NCBI GenBank assembly: GCA_020698575.1
Contig: CM036252.1
Span: 23,411,706-23,475,705 of the forward strand
Source of the DNA: Bostrychus sinensis
Taxonomy: Eukaryota > Chordata > Actinopteri > Gobiiformes > Eleotridae
Length of the DNA: 64,000 nt
Reading direction: 5' to 3'
The translations under genes were made by a program, and so were the position numbers. This document shows positions 1 to 11,407 of the stretch, in pieces. Under the pieces are notes generated by a model. It was given only the letters and a program-made list of their open reading frames with translations, was not told where the DNA came from and ran no database searches. How positions within the stretch are numbered: the stretch's first letter is position 1; every line of letters begins with the position of its first letter.

Positions 1-204
1 CTATTGTCTTCTCACTCTTCCCCCAGCAGCAGCATGACTGTTACCGTAAGGCCCCTTATAAATAGAACACTCCAAATTTTTACCATAAAGACCAGTAACA
101 TATCGCACTTACAGTTTAGTTGCTTCGACTCAGGACTGTTTTGGTTTCCCAGCCACTGCAGGTCTCTAGTTGCAGCTATGGAATTTTGAATGATATATTA
201 TTTT
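1..204. other. No recognised feature
   Basis: Unique-looking AT-rich sequence. A 61-codon open frame on the plus strand has no recognisable motif and is best treated as chance. Confidence 0.5.
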
Positions 205-335
205 TCATGGTTTGTTTTGAACACCTGATATATTGTTTTTGTATATTGTGAATTTTATGGTTTTATAAGATTTGCAGAACATTGAATTGTGTTTTTATTT
301 ACATTTCTTGTCTTGCATTTTTTTTTGGTTTGTGA
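205..335 (-). repeat. Family B DNA element, terminal fragment
   Basis: The order 'AACACCTGATATATTG', 'TTTTATAAGATTTGCA', 'TGTTTTTATTTACAT' matches one end of the TA-flanked element seen better at 1289-1721 and 13375-13655. The last bases that would give the terminal 'ACAAACCC' inverted repeat are decayed. I recognise the family as a common fish DNA element but do not recall a firm name. Confidence 0.5.
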
Positions 336-1288
336 AGTGTAACACAGACTTTCTTTGCAAAGCCCAGTTTATACATAGTAAACTTGCATAGACACTTGTA
401 GGCTGCATCTATAGGCGACAACATGAGGTCATATCAATTCCTAGTCGTCATACAAGAACGTGTGAACCAGTATAGTGTGACTAAGCTGTCTGTCACTTTT
501 TGACTAAATTAAGTTGAAACATTCATTCACAGATTCTCTTCTTGCCACGCCACGTAATAACTTCTAACCTATTTTTACCCTGGACGTCCATCTGTCTAAA
601 GTGAGATTCGTTCCATTTGGTGTTGGACTCTAGCTGAACTTAGCGGCATAGCGAGGGGGTCCTTGTGTGAGCTGAAGAAGCAGACTTGCACAGACACTCA
701 CCAGATGGACAACCACTTCAGAACTATGACTCTGGGCAAAGTCGAGGTCCAGCAGGCTCCAAGACCCCACAAGACTTCTGCCATCGACGGCTGTAAACTC
801 ACACGTACACAGTCTCTTGTCTCTTGTGACAAAAGTGAGAAGATTCGCGGAGGATTCTCAGCGGATGCGAGACAGGTGGTGAGGAGGATGAAGGAAGGTG
901 AGAAGAAAAAAAAAAGAGATTCAAGAAAAGCAGTCAGTAGCAGAAGTAGAATACAAAACTGTCTTGGCAACCGTGTAAAGTTGGCAGCGTGGAACTGTTC
1001 CCTGGCCCTATAACTGTGGTTTTGGCTGATCGACACGTTTGGCACCAGCTCAACGCTCTCCCTAAAGGTGACAGAGAGGACCGCGCCAGGTGGAGTACTG
1101 ACACAGTGTCAGACGTCCCACTTGGAATACGAGATTGAGCGGAGATCCGCGGTGTCAGTCCTTAGCCTGAGCTGACACACACTTCTGCAGCACATTTCTG
1201 GTTTCAGAGTTACTTTTTTAATCCAGTCTGTCACATTTTTACTATGGGTACTTGAATCCGTCCTTAGTTGAGCCTGTTCTGTACATCC
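336..1288. other. No recognised gene; GC-richer stretch 660-1015
   Basis: Nothing is recognised in most of this stretch. The part around 663-1013 is less AT-rich and is open for 116 codons on the plus strand and 115 on the minus strand. Open frames on both strands are expected from composition alone. Neither translation shows a known domain; the plus one ends in a lysine-rich run from a poly-A tract. No splice signals stand out. Confidence 0.4.
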
Positions 1289-1721
1289 ACAAACCCAATT
1301 ACTCCCAAAAGATAGGGTCACTGTGGGATGTGTAAATAAAAACAATACAGTTATTTGCAAGTCTCATAAAACCAGTATTTTCAAAAATAGACAGGTACAT
1401 AGACTCAAATGCTCCTTTTATCCCTAGCCATGTTACTGAAATATCACCAGTTAATCCAATGTTTTTTGCTATTTTATTAGTAAATAAATAATAATAATAC
1501 ATTTATATTTCCTGTTTTAGTTGCCATTGTCACAACATTTTGAAATGTTTTGCTGCTGACATAATAAAAGTGAAGTCTCAACACCTTATATATTGTTTAT
1601 GTTCTGCTGTGATAAAAATGTTACTATACAAATATAGTGTTTTGTTTTTATGAGATTTCCAAATCATTTCACTGTGTTTTATTCACATTTTAAACATTAG
1701 CCTTTTATGTTATAGGTTTGT
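1289..1721 (+). mobile_element. Family B TA-type DNA element (non-autonomous)
   Basis: The left end reads 'ACAAACCCAATT', followed by the family-typical 'GTCACTGTG..TGTAAATAAAAACA'. The right end has 'ATGAGATTTCCAAATCATTT' and 'TTTTATTCACATTTTA', then 'AGGTTTGT', the inverse of the left end. TA dinucleotides lie at the borders, as expected for the Tc1/mariner (IS630) group. At about 430 bp it is far shorter than an autonomous copy and has no transposase frame. Confidence 0.65.
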
Positions 1722-2112
1722 ACTATTCTGTAGTAATGCATCCTGTAAACAGACTTGAATTGATTACCGAGCTGTTGCATAAATGTTCCTTAATATCAGC
1801 AGTGATCTGTGGGTATGTGGAGTGATGCAAGCAAATAAATATTTCACCAGGCCCGAAGGCATTTACACATTCAAGCAATTTAACATGAGCATGATTTGCT
1901 TGCCATTCCTCTCAATCAAGCAACTTGTCTCTCAGTGGCTCTGGGGATGACACCACAGGCTAATTCAGCCCTCATCTCCGGCCAGGTTAGTCCATCCAAT
2001 AAACACAGTTTGAAGATGGCAGTCAGTGTCAAGCACAGCCAAAAACTGTTACTGTGTGGATTCCAAAGGCAAAACAATAAACCCGGATGCATTTCTAGTC
2101 TGTGGCACTGAG
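1722..2112. other. No recognised feature
   Basis: A plus-strand open frame of 71 codons at 1896-2111 has no motif and runs up to an RTE-like fragment. I see no gene. Confidence 0.45.
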
Positions 2113-2247
2113 CTAAAGAGGTAGCAGAGGTGAAGAGGTTCTCTTTGGAAGTGTCAATGATGGATAGAATTAGGAATGAGTAGATCCGAGGGACATGATT
2201 TGCTGTGGAGACTCCTGAAGGGAACAGCCAAAAGGAAAAGACTGGAC
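2113..2247 (+). pseudogene. RTE-like LINE ORF2 C-terminal scrap
   Basis: Read on the plus strand, 2113-2190 gives peptide pieces resembling 'EVAEVKRFSLEVSMMDRIRN', then 'IRGT'. This matches the end of the ORF2 of RTE-type LINEs in fish, where a run like 'RFSLGVTRMDRIRNEYIRGT' is typical. After a gap the match resumes with 'GATTTGCTGTGGAGACTCC', the usual sequence around the ORF2 stop. There are in-frame stops and an internal deletion. The clade is from memory of similar fish sequences. Confidence 0.55.
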
Positions 2248-2480
2248 TGAACCTTTGTAGCCTCTACTATCACCTAAACACATCACATAACATGATACAA
2301 ATTAAACTTCTTTATTTTACCAAACATGATGCTTAAGTCTGTCAGTGAGACCACATAGATAAAGCTCACAGGACGTGACTTGTTATAAAGGTTGTTTGAA
2401 GCATTTTTAGAGGTTGTCAAATTGTTTGTAAAAAACAAGTACAAATGTACAGTATCTAATTTACTGTACACTTTCTCCAG
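2248..2480. other. No recognised feature
   Basis: Short AT-rich spacer between two LINE-derived fragments. Confidence 0.4.
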
Positions 2481-2680
2481 CAGCCTTTAATTAAAGAACT
2501 AATGGAATAGTGGCTTTGTCAGCCCCAAGCTTTAATAAATGGAGAGGGTTGCATCAGAAAGGACATCTGGTGAAAAACCTAAGCCAAATCACTATGCAAA
2601 TCACTGCACACTAGGAGGCAGATGGTTTGGAAAAGGAAAAGCTCAAAGAGAAGAGAATTCCTTTTACACACATATATAAA
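2481..2680 (+). repeat. Family C repeat (RTE-like LINE tail)
   Basis: The series 'AATAAATGGAGAGGGTTGCA', 'AGAAAGGACATCTGGTGAAA' and 'GGAGGCAGATGGTTTGG..GGAAAAGCTCAAAG' recurs at 33420-33590, 43845-44015 and, in part, 59005-59150. In other fish genomes this block lies at the 3' end of RTE-type LINEs. No coding capacity. Confidence 0.55.
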
Positions 2681-5394
2681 ACAAAAAACATACTTTCTGT
2701 TTATCCCATATGAATGATAATAGTTATTAGCTGCCCATTCACCCAGTCATTTACCCCCCCTCCTCACCACCAGCACGAGTACCAGCAGCAGCAGCCTAAA
2801 GGTGCGACCCTGATAATTGGTCATATGGGACGCGGGCTGAGCATGCTCTGACAGTGCCACTTGGTGCGTGGCTCAACAGGCCACTGATGGAGCCCATGCC
2901 ATCTGCCCTGCTCCTTCAGTCCTCAGCACATCTCAACCAAGACTATTATCACCTCTAATTTGTGACATACTATTTTAGTGTCTTGTATATGTTGATAACT
3001 TTGAATTAATCACTGGCTGATTACACGGCTGCTTCAAGACCTTTTATGACTGATATATCATGGCATATGAATGTATTTTTCCTGATTTATTTCTGGGTAA
3101 TTTAAGCCTCCTCTGGTTTTGCTTGTTTAGTGTTCCTCGCAGGTTTTTCTCCACCATGTTTGGTGCAGTGAGTTATGGGGTTCACCAGGCTACCATATGG
3201 ACACTAAATGTGCTTTCTGTCAGCGCACAACTCTTACACACTTTACTAGCGCTTTGCTTTCTTAATCATGATCGCCATTATCATTATCGTTGATGTAGCA
3301 TTTTGTTTTGGTCGTTAGACTCAGGGCTTTGCATGATTAAAAATAAAATATATGGCACGGTGCAATCTGCGGCGTCTGTTGTGCCTGCCGAAGCAGCAGT
3401 TCTGCCTGCATTGTTATTGCTCCCATCAAAACCTTACAAATGTATATTTCACACAGTGTGCTTCCACTGCAGGATCACAGCCGCGACAGTTTTATTATCC
3501 AGTTGGTGCGGCCACGTATGAATATTTTAGTTTTGTAAAGTCAACAATGCTCCTAACCTAAAAAGGCCCCTTCCAGAAAGTTTGCCAAAGTATCTCTAAT
3601 ACCAGCAAGTTTCCTCTCAGAACATGCTCAGCCTATGCTCATAGCTCGATTAAGCCCTCACTGTGGGATTTTTCCCTTTTTCCAAGTTTACATGCACAAG
3701 AGAGAATTGAACTGATGTCTCTCTGCGCAGATGGTGTGTTCATGTCTGTCTGTTTATTTACAAGCTAGCGCTAAATGTTTGCGGTGTTAAATTCCCAGCT
3801 ACTTTACTTGGAAAGCATTGTTTTATTTAGAAATTTATAAAAGCAAAAACAAAAAATCCAACATTACAAAATAACACTGGTCAGAAAAATGCATTCCTTG
3901 GTAACTGTGCTTCTTGAAAGCATGTGTTTGTATAAGCCACTGCAGTCAGTTTACTGTGCTGCTGAACACCTCTCCAATCTTATAGATCCTCACAGGATAA
4001 CTGAAGTCTTTGGAGTTATACCTCCCAACATTTGTATCTTCAAACATTATTCAAATGCAATTTCATTTACTTCCTCAATTGCACCGTGCCCTAAACTTTT
4101 GAGGTGGAAAGAGGAAAACCCTCCCACTCATGGCCAGTGGTCCCCTGATCTTCTGAGGTTTCTATGGAAGACAAAATGTACACCATCAGGCTCAAAATGA
4201 TATAAAGCATGGCAGAAATACACAGAAACCTTAAGACTGTGGACCCTACCATAACCTGGAAAATAACATAAAAAGTAAAATAGAAAGACTAGTAATATTT
4301 AGTCTTTTGCTTGTAGCTTCAGTAAATACGATGGCTACATGCCAATATACTTGCTACATGCAGCTGATTTGTTGTCAGTTGCTAAAACTATCCTGTTGAC
4401 TCAATTTGGGATTTTTGGTGGCTAATGCTAATTCCTTTATGTAAAATATATGTTAGCTATTGGCACCATAGCACAGCTCTATTAGGTTTTTATATACTAA
4501 TAAAAAAACAAGCACTTAGGCGTGTATATGAAATTAAGAGAAATTCAAATCACTAACACCTCAATCACAGTGAGACATTCAGTTTAAAACAACAGATTTT
4601 TTTATTTTCTTGTAAAAATACTGAAACAAAAACAACTAAAGCTAAAACACGCCGTCACATTATCCAAGAAGATGTTAAAAAGTCTGTAAAAACTATTACA
4701 CAGCCATGCCACCTTTACTGAGCCTCATACACAAGTATTTTCATCAGAATTAAACTGTCCCCCTGCTGCCCCATAATTCACCTGGAGGCCTCTTTGTGGT
4801 GGGCTGCACTGGTCCCATAAAGCCGTACTAGGGCTAAATTAAAATATCAAGCTCAAACAGAGCTGCCAAAGTGACAGGATTATGGTGCAAAATGGCCACA
4901 AGCGAATGAGGGAACTGAACAATGAAAATGGGACAGAGAGGAAAGCCGCCTATTCTCTTGGCAGCGGCGCTGTCGTGTATGAAAAAGCAGCCGCTCTTAT
5001 AAATACAGGCTTTAGCAGACCCTCATTTCTTTGTCATTTCCTCTTTACATTCAAAATGCAAGCTTATATTTCAGTATATACTGTTATTTCCCAATACATG
5101 TTGAATTTAAAACTTTTTACGTAAAAATACGATAGCGATAAACACCATTGTATTAGTTCTTCTTGGATTATGGGAAAAATTGGAATAGAGTGAGTATTAT
5201 ATTTAGTTAACTTCCAAGTGAAATCCGTAAATTATTATATTGATCCGGACACTCATTTATTTTAATGTAAAGATAATGTAAAGATGGCTTACAGTCAATA
5301 AAGAGACAAAAATGCTTTAAAAAGTTCTCTGTATGTACTGAATAGATATAAAATATATGAGTTCACACATTTTTAAAAATCTTTCACCATTCTT
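2681..5394. other. 2.7 kb without a recognised feature
   Basis: Six-frame reading gives only scattered frames of 60-103 codons (for example 3060-3293 and 3889-4200), with no domain, splice context or codon bias. A C run at 2754-2761 and AGC repeats near 2782 are small simple repeats. The rest looks like unique non-coding sequence or very old repeat. Confidence 0.45.
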
Positions 5395-5530
5395 ATTTTG
5401 GTGCATGGTGATTTGGCAGGTGGTTACGTTGGATGCCCTTCCTGTAATGACCAGCCACATACTGTGACAGGAGTGGGCGCTGTGGGTGAAGTGGCCTGCC
5501 CAGTTACACAACAACAGGTTGTGCTTCAGA
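5395..5530 (-). repeat. Family C-like fragment, inverted
   Basis: 'TTGGATGCCCTTCCTGTAAT' is the inverse of the 'AGGAAGGGCATCCAA' core of the family C tail, and the 'GTGGTTACGTTGG' context fits. The flanks are too decayed to define ends. Confidence 0.35.
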
Positions 5531-5559
5531 CCGCAGACTCTCTGGAGTGGTACTGTGGT

Positions 5560-6240
5560 ACTTTTGCCCCATAAATCCTCTCTTTAAATTGAACTAATGA
5601 AGTATTTTTCCAAGATATTCTAATATATTGACATATGCCTGTATATTGAAATTGTATCACTTCAGTTCATTGAGAAATGCATATTATTATGGGTTACAGT
5701 TGATGAAAACTAACATTTTGTATGTTTTATTAGAATACATGATCATCAAATTCATCCCAGTTAAAGTGAATAAATGCTTTAAATATTTCACTTTGTGTGC
5801 ACTTAAACTATATAATATGTGGTTCCACTTTTTAAAATAAACTAACAAAATATATTCTTTATTCTTTAGTATTATAATATTCTATATATAATTATACATT
5901 ATATTGATATACGTTTGCATATTGAAAATCATATCAGTAGTTCTGTTCAAAATGTAAACATACAGTATATAGATTCAGTAAACATAATGAAATATATCAG
6001 TCTTTTATTTGTTAAATATGATCATATAGCTTATAGTATTCATCTTGTGATTAAATTATAATCACATAATATTACATAAATTATATCATCATCCCAAGTA
6101 ATAATATGAAATATATGTTTTATTTTGAATTGAACCACTGAAATAAATTGACTTTTCCTCAGTTTTGTACTTTATTGATGTATCACTGGTATACTTTTTT
6201 ATTGTCAATTCAAAACAAACAAAAAAATACATTAAGTTGA
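5560..6240. repeat. Very AT-rich region with a diverged local duplication
   Basis: The block at 5630-5700 ('TTGACATATGCCTGTATATT', 'TATCACTTCAGTTCATTGAG') is echoed at 5905-5970 ('TTGATATACGTTTGCATATT', 'TATCAGTAGTTCTGTTCAAA'), about 275 bases on. This suggests an old tandem duplication. Open frames are rich in F/Y/I/K, as expected for AT-rich non-coding DNA. Confidence 0.4.
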
Positions 6241-6247
6241 CTTTATA

Positions 6248-6606
6248 AATGGGGGCCACAGTGGCAGAGCGGTTAGTGCTAGATCCTCAGGCCAGCCGAC
6301 TCACAGTCTCTCTGAGTGGAGTCTGCATGTCCTCCCCATGTTACTGTGGGTTCTCTCTGGGAACTCCAGCTTCCAACACATGCATGTCTTTGGACGATGG
6401 GAGGTTGACAAGTGAATTGGTGACTCTAAATAACCCCTAGTGGATGAATGTGAGAGTGAATGGTTGTCTGTTAGTGTGTGTCTCTATGTCAGCCCTGCAA
6501 CTATCTGGCGTCTGTCCTGGGTGTACCCCGCCTAAGGCCCAAAGTTACCATGATAGGCTCCAGTATCCGTGACCTCTTACAGGTACAAACAGAAGAAGAT
6601 AGATGA
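6248..6606 (+). repeat. Family D tRNA-headed SINE, near full length
   Basis: The head is 'GTGGCAGAGCGGTTAGTGCT'. The body is 'GAGTGGAGTCTGCATGTCCT', 'CCCATGTTACTGTGGGTTCT' and 'GTGAATTGGTGACTCTAAAT'. The tail region is 'GTCAGCCCTGCAACTATCTG', 'GGTGTACCCCGCCT' and 'GATAGGCTCCAGTATCCGTG'. The order matches a SINE abundant in teleosts, with other copies at 15640-15868, 33098-33290 and 53600-53818. The B box is mutated, so transcription by RNA polymerase III is unlikely. Confidence 0.75.
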
Positions 6607-7292
6607 ACTTTATAAATGTTTTTGGCTATTAAAAAACATGTATCGCTAGTCTTTTTACATTCTTAGTTGTTGCTTGTTGCTTAAAATGAGGACTGATCTT
6701 CCCCTGATCTCAGGTCTGTTAAGTCTGTGGACTCTGGGGTTTTCTTCAGCATTTAGCACTTGCCTTTAATATTCCTGCATTTATCAGTGGAGAACGGTCT
6801 TCCTCTAAAGACAAGAGACTATGCAAACGCCCTTTGACAGAGGCCATTTGAAATGCTAAAGGCTCTCGATAAATGCTATTAACTTGGTCAGGTGCTCTTC
6901 GGTATGAATACAAGGGATTTGAGAAAGCAACCAAAATATTCCGAGAGAGGGTGAAATGAGGTCAGACGCACGGGGGGAACATAATAAAGTCAAAGGAAAA
7001 AAGAAAAAAAAATCCTCAAAAGCCATGATATGATCTTTTCTGGTATCTACACGCTGGAGCTGCTCTACCGCAGTCGGCATACAAATGTAAAAAATTACAT
7101 TCCCCCGACTGCTGCAACCACAGCCAACTGAACATGTTCTCACCGCTCTTACAAGTTCCTCTGAATGCCCTTTTGGATTCTAATATTTATGCCCTAACCG
7201 TGTGTTAGGGGAGTTAATGGGATGAAGGCCAGATCTAAGGAAAGACGGGCTGTTTCTTGTAAGCACAGCTAATACACACAAAAAAGCTTAAA
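6607..7292. other. No recognised feature
   Basis: Two overlapping minus-strand frames (6746-6934 and 6856-7143) lack motifs and include a phenylalanine run from an A tract at 6998-7011. I see no gene or familiar repeat. Confidence 0.4.
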
Positions 7293-7352
7293 TGAAATAC
7301 CCCATAGCTTGACTGAGAGTAGCATTTTGTCACCTCATCGCACCAGCCAAGA
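7293..7352 (+). repeat. Direct repeat, copy 1
   Basis: 'TAGCTTGACTGAGAGTAGCA' followed by 'TTTTGTCACCTCATCGCACC' is repeated with few changes at 8676-8735. The pair brackets 1.3 kb holding a family G copy and a Tc1-like remnant. Confidence 0.55.
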
Positions 7353-7435
7353 TTTGTCAGGAATCCTTCATAGGACAACAGGTAGACAGCCTATCATTTA
7401 AAGTGAATAATATAATATACTGTGCGTAAAGTCTT

Positions 7436-7520
7436 GGAATTTGTGGCTCAATAGAAAGAGCATTTACCCCTGAACTAAAAGGTCTGTCTTGGCAGAAGTC
7501 TACATTCTGTAAGTGTTTCT
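7436..7520 (+). repeat. Family A tRNA-like module
   Basis: 'TTGTGGCTCAATAGAAAGAG' then 'CATTTACCCCTGAACTAAAA' is the recurrent module found about 12 times in the window. It resembles an A-box half (TGGCTCA..AGAGC) but lacks a convincing B box here. Confidence 0.55.
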
Positions 7521-7663
7521 TGTTTTGACTTTTCTTCTATTTTTTTTCAAATGTATATGTGTATACCTCTATCTTTGTTCATAACCTGCCTAAGAATTTT
7601 GCAAAGCACTGAAACCACCCAAAAGTGTACATATTTTGTATATAGCAGCGCCCCGACCAAGAG

Positions 7664-7683
7664 TTTTTTTTTTTTTTTTTTTT
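7664..7683 (+). repeat. Poly-T tract
   Basis: About 19 consecutive T residues. They create meaningless phenylalanine and lysine runs in the overlapping frames. Confidence 0.9.
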
Positions 7684-8146
7684 ACAAAGCACACACAAAA
7701 AATAGTTTTTTGACATGGCAATTCAAATGGTAACCACATTTCAAAGTTCAGCACCATGGACAGCCCCAGTAGCAGCTCTGTGTTCTCTGCTGTAGGATAG
7801 GGTTTTGGAAACTTCATAGCACACTTTGTTAAACAGATGAAAGAACTTTTGCACTTTCAGAAACCATCTCTACATCGTTAGTTGTAATTCCTTCCAAATG
7901 AACGACTCCCGAGTTAGCCATGATGTCCAAAGTTTGTATGGGTTCATTAACTTTTCCAACACTATAACGCTTCACGACGATGCACAGTAGGAGTGTTTGC
8001 ATAAATATATGAGCTGTTTCAGAAAGCAATATGGCTAATTCATTTTGGAAGTAGCAATTTAGTTTTTGACATTATGAATTCAGAATTTAACTCATAACAT
8101 GTACTGAAAGTTTGGAGAATCAGGGCATTTGATCCAGCCTACAGTA

Positions 8147-8655
8147 TACAGCAATCAGGCATAACACTGTGACCACTGAAGTGAGTAACACAGATTATCT
8201 CTTAGTGTATTAGTGGTAAGAATATAGCAGTGACTGATCATTTGGCCTCAAAGTTTATGTATTGAAAGCATGAAAATTGGGCAAGTGTAAGGATTTGATC
8301 AAGTTTGACATGAGCCAAATTGTGATGGCTAGATAGTTGGGTCAGAGCATCTTTAAAACTGCAGCTCTTGTGGGGTGTTCATGATCTGGAGTGGTCAGTA
8401 ACTATTAAAAAGTGGTCCAAGGAAGGAACAGAGGTAAACTGACAACACGTGATGGGGGGTGAAGGCTAGCCCGTGTGATCTAATCCCACAGTCGAGCTCA
8501 AAGTGATAAAAAAGTCATTGCTGGTTCTAATATTGTCAGAATACACAGTGCGTCACAGTTTGCTGCATATGGGGCTGCATATTGGGCAGATAACACACAT
8601 AATTAGGACCAACAGTAATACAAGTGCTCATAAGGTTATGCCTGATTGGGGCACA
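8147..8655 (+). mobile_element. Tc1-like transposon, internally deleted
   Basis: The left end reads 'CAATCAGGCATAACACTGTG' and the right end 'AGGTTATGCCTGATTGGGG', inverted repeats of a well-known fish Tc1-like family. In between, 8268-8480 still follows the 5' part of the transposase gene. With stops, it reads like the helix-turn-helix DNA-binding region (pieces such as 'NCSSCGVF' and 'KSGPRKEQ'). The sequence then jumps to the 3' end ('TATTGTCAGAATACACAGTG', 'ATATGGGGCTGCATA'). The whole DDE catalytic part is gone, so it is non-autonomous and dead. Confidence 0.75.
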
Positions 8656-8675
8656 CTCAAAAAGGCTTTGAGTTA

Positions 8676-8735
8676 AATAAAACACCCTTGTAGCTTGGCT
8701 GAGAGCAGCATTTCATCACCTCATCTTACCAGAAA
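8676..8735 (+). repeat. Direct repeat, copy 2
   Basis: 'TAGCTTGGCTGAGAGCAGCA' and 'TTTCATCACCTCATCTTACC' repeat the block at 7293-7352. It may be the start of another, truncated family G copy. Confidence 0.5.
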
Positions 8736-9665
8736 TCGAGTGGCCTTTTGATCTCAAATGCACCATGGCTCCTTGCCCCCACCAGTTCCTGTCAATAGAG
8801 AATTACCATCTAAGCCCACACTCCTTTTGTCTGATTTAAGCGGAGGTCGCAGAGTCAGGGAGATTGATCCAGGCTATATATCTATAGTACAACCCTCGAA
8901 ACGCTCAGCACTTTTAGATCCTGCGTTTCCGTTTTAATGTATAGGCCTGAAAGCTGAGATGGATTCATTTGGATTCTGGTCTTGGCGCTTTCCAATTCCT
9001 CAAGTCCTATTCAGTCAAGACATATATCAGTTTTACACCCATGTCTTAAAACATGAAGCACGGTGCTGCCTGTGCAATAGCTGGTAAATCTTGGTCTGGG
9101 ATCAATGTCTTCCCTTATCAGGGCATCTACTGGAAGAGAGATGCAAAACCACAGATTGATCATATTATCTTTCGCAAAGTAATCCAAGTATGAACATATG
9201 TTAACACCGCATGGGTTCTGTCAATACCTGAGCGCCATTGATCAGAAAGACAAAAGAGGCTTAAGACAGACAATAGCAGATGACATGCACAAAATGCAGA
9301 TGCCATCAATAATGAATAACCTTTCATTTTTCCTTCTCTTTTCTCTCAGCTTTTTCCCTTCTGGAGACGCCACTGCTAATTTTCTGCCTCCTAGTATGCT
9401 ATGCATTTCAATTTGGCATTGGTTTTATGCCAGATGCACTTCCTGACACAATACAGATTTCCCAACTTATTGGCCAAAATAGATGTAATTTAAGACTGCA
9501 CAATAAATGATAACAATGCAAAACATGACTTGTACATGTTAATATCCTCCTGAGACCCGGAAGAAACATTCTCACATTTAGAATAATTTTACAGAATCGA
9601 AAGAACATGTCACTTCATTTTTTTTCTAAATATGTTGTTTAATCTTTATCAAATGTCTCTTGTTT
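8736..9665. other. No recognised feature
   Basis: Mixed-composition sequence. Frames of 82 codons (plus, 9198-9446) and 66 codons (minus, 9408-9608) show no domain. No familiar repeat. Confidence 0.45.
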
Positions 9666-10010
9666 GTGGTGGCAGTAGCTCAGTCAGTAGAGACATTCGC
9701 CCACCAACACAAAGGTTGGCGGTTTGATCCCTGCTTCCGGCAATGCACAGTGTCAGTGTGTCGTTGGGCAAGACACTTCACCCACCTTGCCTGCAAGTGT
9801 CAGTGTGACTGTGTTTAGTGGTAGTCGGAGGGGTTGTAGACACAGATTGGCAGCCACGCTTCTGTCAGTCTGCCCCTGTGGCTGCAGAAGTTCCTTACCA
9901 CCACTGAGTGAGACTGAGCAGTGAATGAATAATGGACTAATGTAAAAGTGCTTTGAGAAGCTTAAGAAGCTTGTAAAGAGCGATATAAATCCAATCCATT
10001 ATTATATTGT
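9666..10010 (+). repeat. Family S tRNA-derived SINE, full length
   Basis: A clear RNA polymerase III promoter layout is visible: A box 'TAGCTCAGTCAGTAGAG' at 9676-9692 and B box 'GGTTTGATCCC' at 9721-9731. The body has 'CGTTGGGCAAGACACTTCAC', 'CACCTTGCCTGCAAGTGTCA' and 'AGTGAATGAATAATGGAC'. The tail is 'AAAGAGCGATATAAATCCAA', then ATT-rich. This is the best-preserved SINE in the window. Diverged or partial relatives lie at 12985-13105, 19623-19770 and 38755-39295. Confidence 0.8.
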
Positions 10011-10483
10011 GTAGGGCCGTCAACCTTATCTTCTGACAGCTCTGTTTAAAGTCTGACTCCCTTTCCAAAATTTGGTGCAAAATTGAATTGAAAAGAAAAC
10101 TCAGGTGCAAAAATATTATTATTATAAAGCCCCAGATGCTCTCTTGACAAAGAATTTTCAAAGACTGCATGCATGATGCTTAATTTACATGTCTAAGGCT
10201 CATGTCCCCCACAGACAACAAAAATAAACAACCATGGCTCAGGGGGACATATTTGGTCTTCTTAGAAAAACTCCCATTCATAATACTATTGAAACATTGT
10301 GTACTTTTGGAGTTTCATTAAAAGTGATTAAACACCAGTACCTACCTTAGATGACAAAGCATTGTTCATGACCGTCGTTCATGTTTGATTTAGGGTCATT
10401 TTGAGTTATCTGACACAAGTCCACCAGATTCTCAGCTGCACTCCTTCTCCATCTCTAGATTACAGTATTTATCCATTAGGACT
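10011..10483. other. No recognised feature
   Basis: AT-rich spacer with no gene or familiar repeat. A pyrimidine stretch at 10440-10458 precedes the GC-rich block that follows. Confidence 0.4.
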
Positions 10484-10792
10484 GTGGAGTGGATAGGCTC
10501 CAGCTGTGTGGACTGGACCCCAGCTGATTTGGTCTTGAACAGAGGTGAGAACAGTCACCTGTACAGCAGCCCAGAGCTGCGGGCCACGGGGGGCTCTCCA
10601 GTCATGTACCGCACCACTGGGGGTCACGGATCACAGCAGCCATGTCTGTCTCTGGTGAAGATAGCAAGACAGCCCTGCCTAGCCACAGCAGTGGCAACAG
10701 TCTGTATGAGGCGCTGCCCCCTATGCGCTTGGGGAGCTGGTAGTCTCATTAATTCCACCACCCACTGTGAGTATATGTACAATTACTGCTAG
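10484..10792 (+). other. GC-rich open block, possible exon (unproven)
   Basis: This block is clearly more GC-rich than its surroundings. One plus frame stays open for 102 codons. A second frame is open from about 10550 to a stop near 10741 and includes an ATG at 10641 followed by a peptide starting 'SVSGEDSKTALPSHSSGNS', which has protein-like composition. An AG lies upstream (10480) and GTGAGA and GTAGTC lie inside or after the block, so exon borders are conceivable. I recognise no protein family in any frame, and the two frames conflict. It could equally be conserved non-coding DNA. Confidence 0.25.
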
Positions 10793-11407
10793 CAATGTGG
10801 CTTACTTCAAATCCTTGTCTGTACAATCCATTGTATGGCACTGTAAGACACTCTTCACAAACCTGAACAACCCATCACATACCAAAAGTGAATACATTAT
10901 TGTGAGTTTTGGCCACCCATGGTGTCTAGATATAAAAAAAATATATATAAAAACAACTTTATTGACCTAGTTTAAAACAAGCTTTTTACTAAGTGAACTG
11001 TTAAGGAATTACTTAGTCCCAGTTTCACAGAGAAGCACAGTGTGGAAGGAAGATGTAGAAGTAGTACAGTGTGGGAGTGTACTTTGATCATTTGCCCTGT
11101 TTGTTTCCATAGTTTGCTCAAACTATATTTACCGCATACACACTGTTAAATCCGGGTTTATCTCTTAATTCTACTTTAAGCACAGTGTAACTTTAGCTCT
11201 CTCTCATGGTTCTCGTTGAGGACCCCAGAAGCCCACCTTTGACAAAACAATAAAGATAGTGTTTGTCATAGTTTATGGTGTTCGTTTTCAGACGCGAACT
11301 AAAGTAATGACAAAAGGAATAACATTGTTTTAGTTAGCATTAGCATTTTACTTGTTATACTGTATTAAGAATATTATGAAGTAGTTGGGGGGCATGAGAG
11401 GGGCATT
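10793..11407. other. No recognised gene
   Basis: AT-rich sequence. The right part leads into a repeat shared with 17571-17635, and its left limit is not clear. Confidence 0.4.

Larger units (their letters stand above)
7350..8045. repeat. Family G repeat, copy 1 (interrupted)
   Basis: Shares an ordered series of blocks with 12276-12830: 'AGATTTGTCAGGAATCC', 'ACAACAGGTAGACAG', 'TTCAGCACCATGGACAGC', 'CATGATGTCCA' and a 32-base stretch identical in both copies (7979-8010) around 'GCACAGTAGGAGTGTTTGCA'. About 190 extra bases (7401-7590), including a family A module, are present here. A 66-codon minus frame begins with a peptide like 'IFMQTLLLCIVVKRYS', also found in copy 2. I do not recognise the parent element. 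Confidence 0.55.

Noticed and set aside
663..1013. 116-codon plus-strand frame considered as an exon
   Set aside because: The opposite strand is equally open and the peptide matches no family I know.
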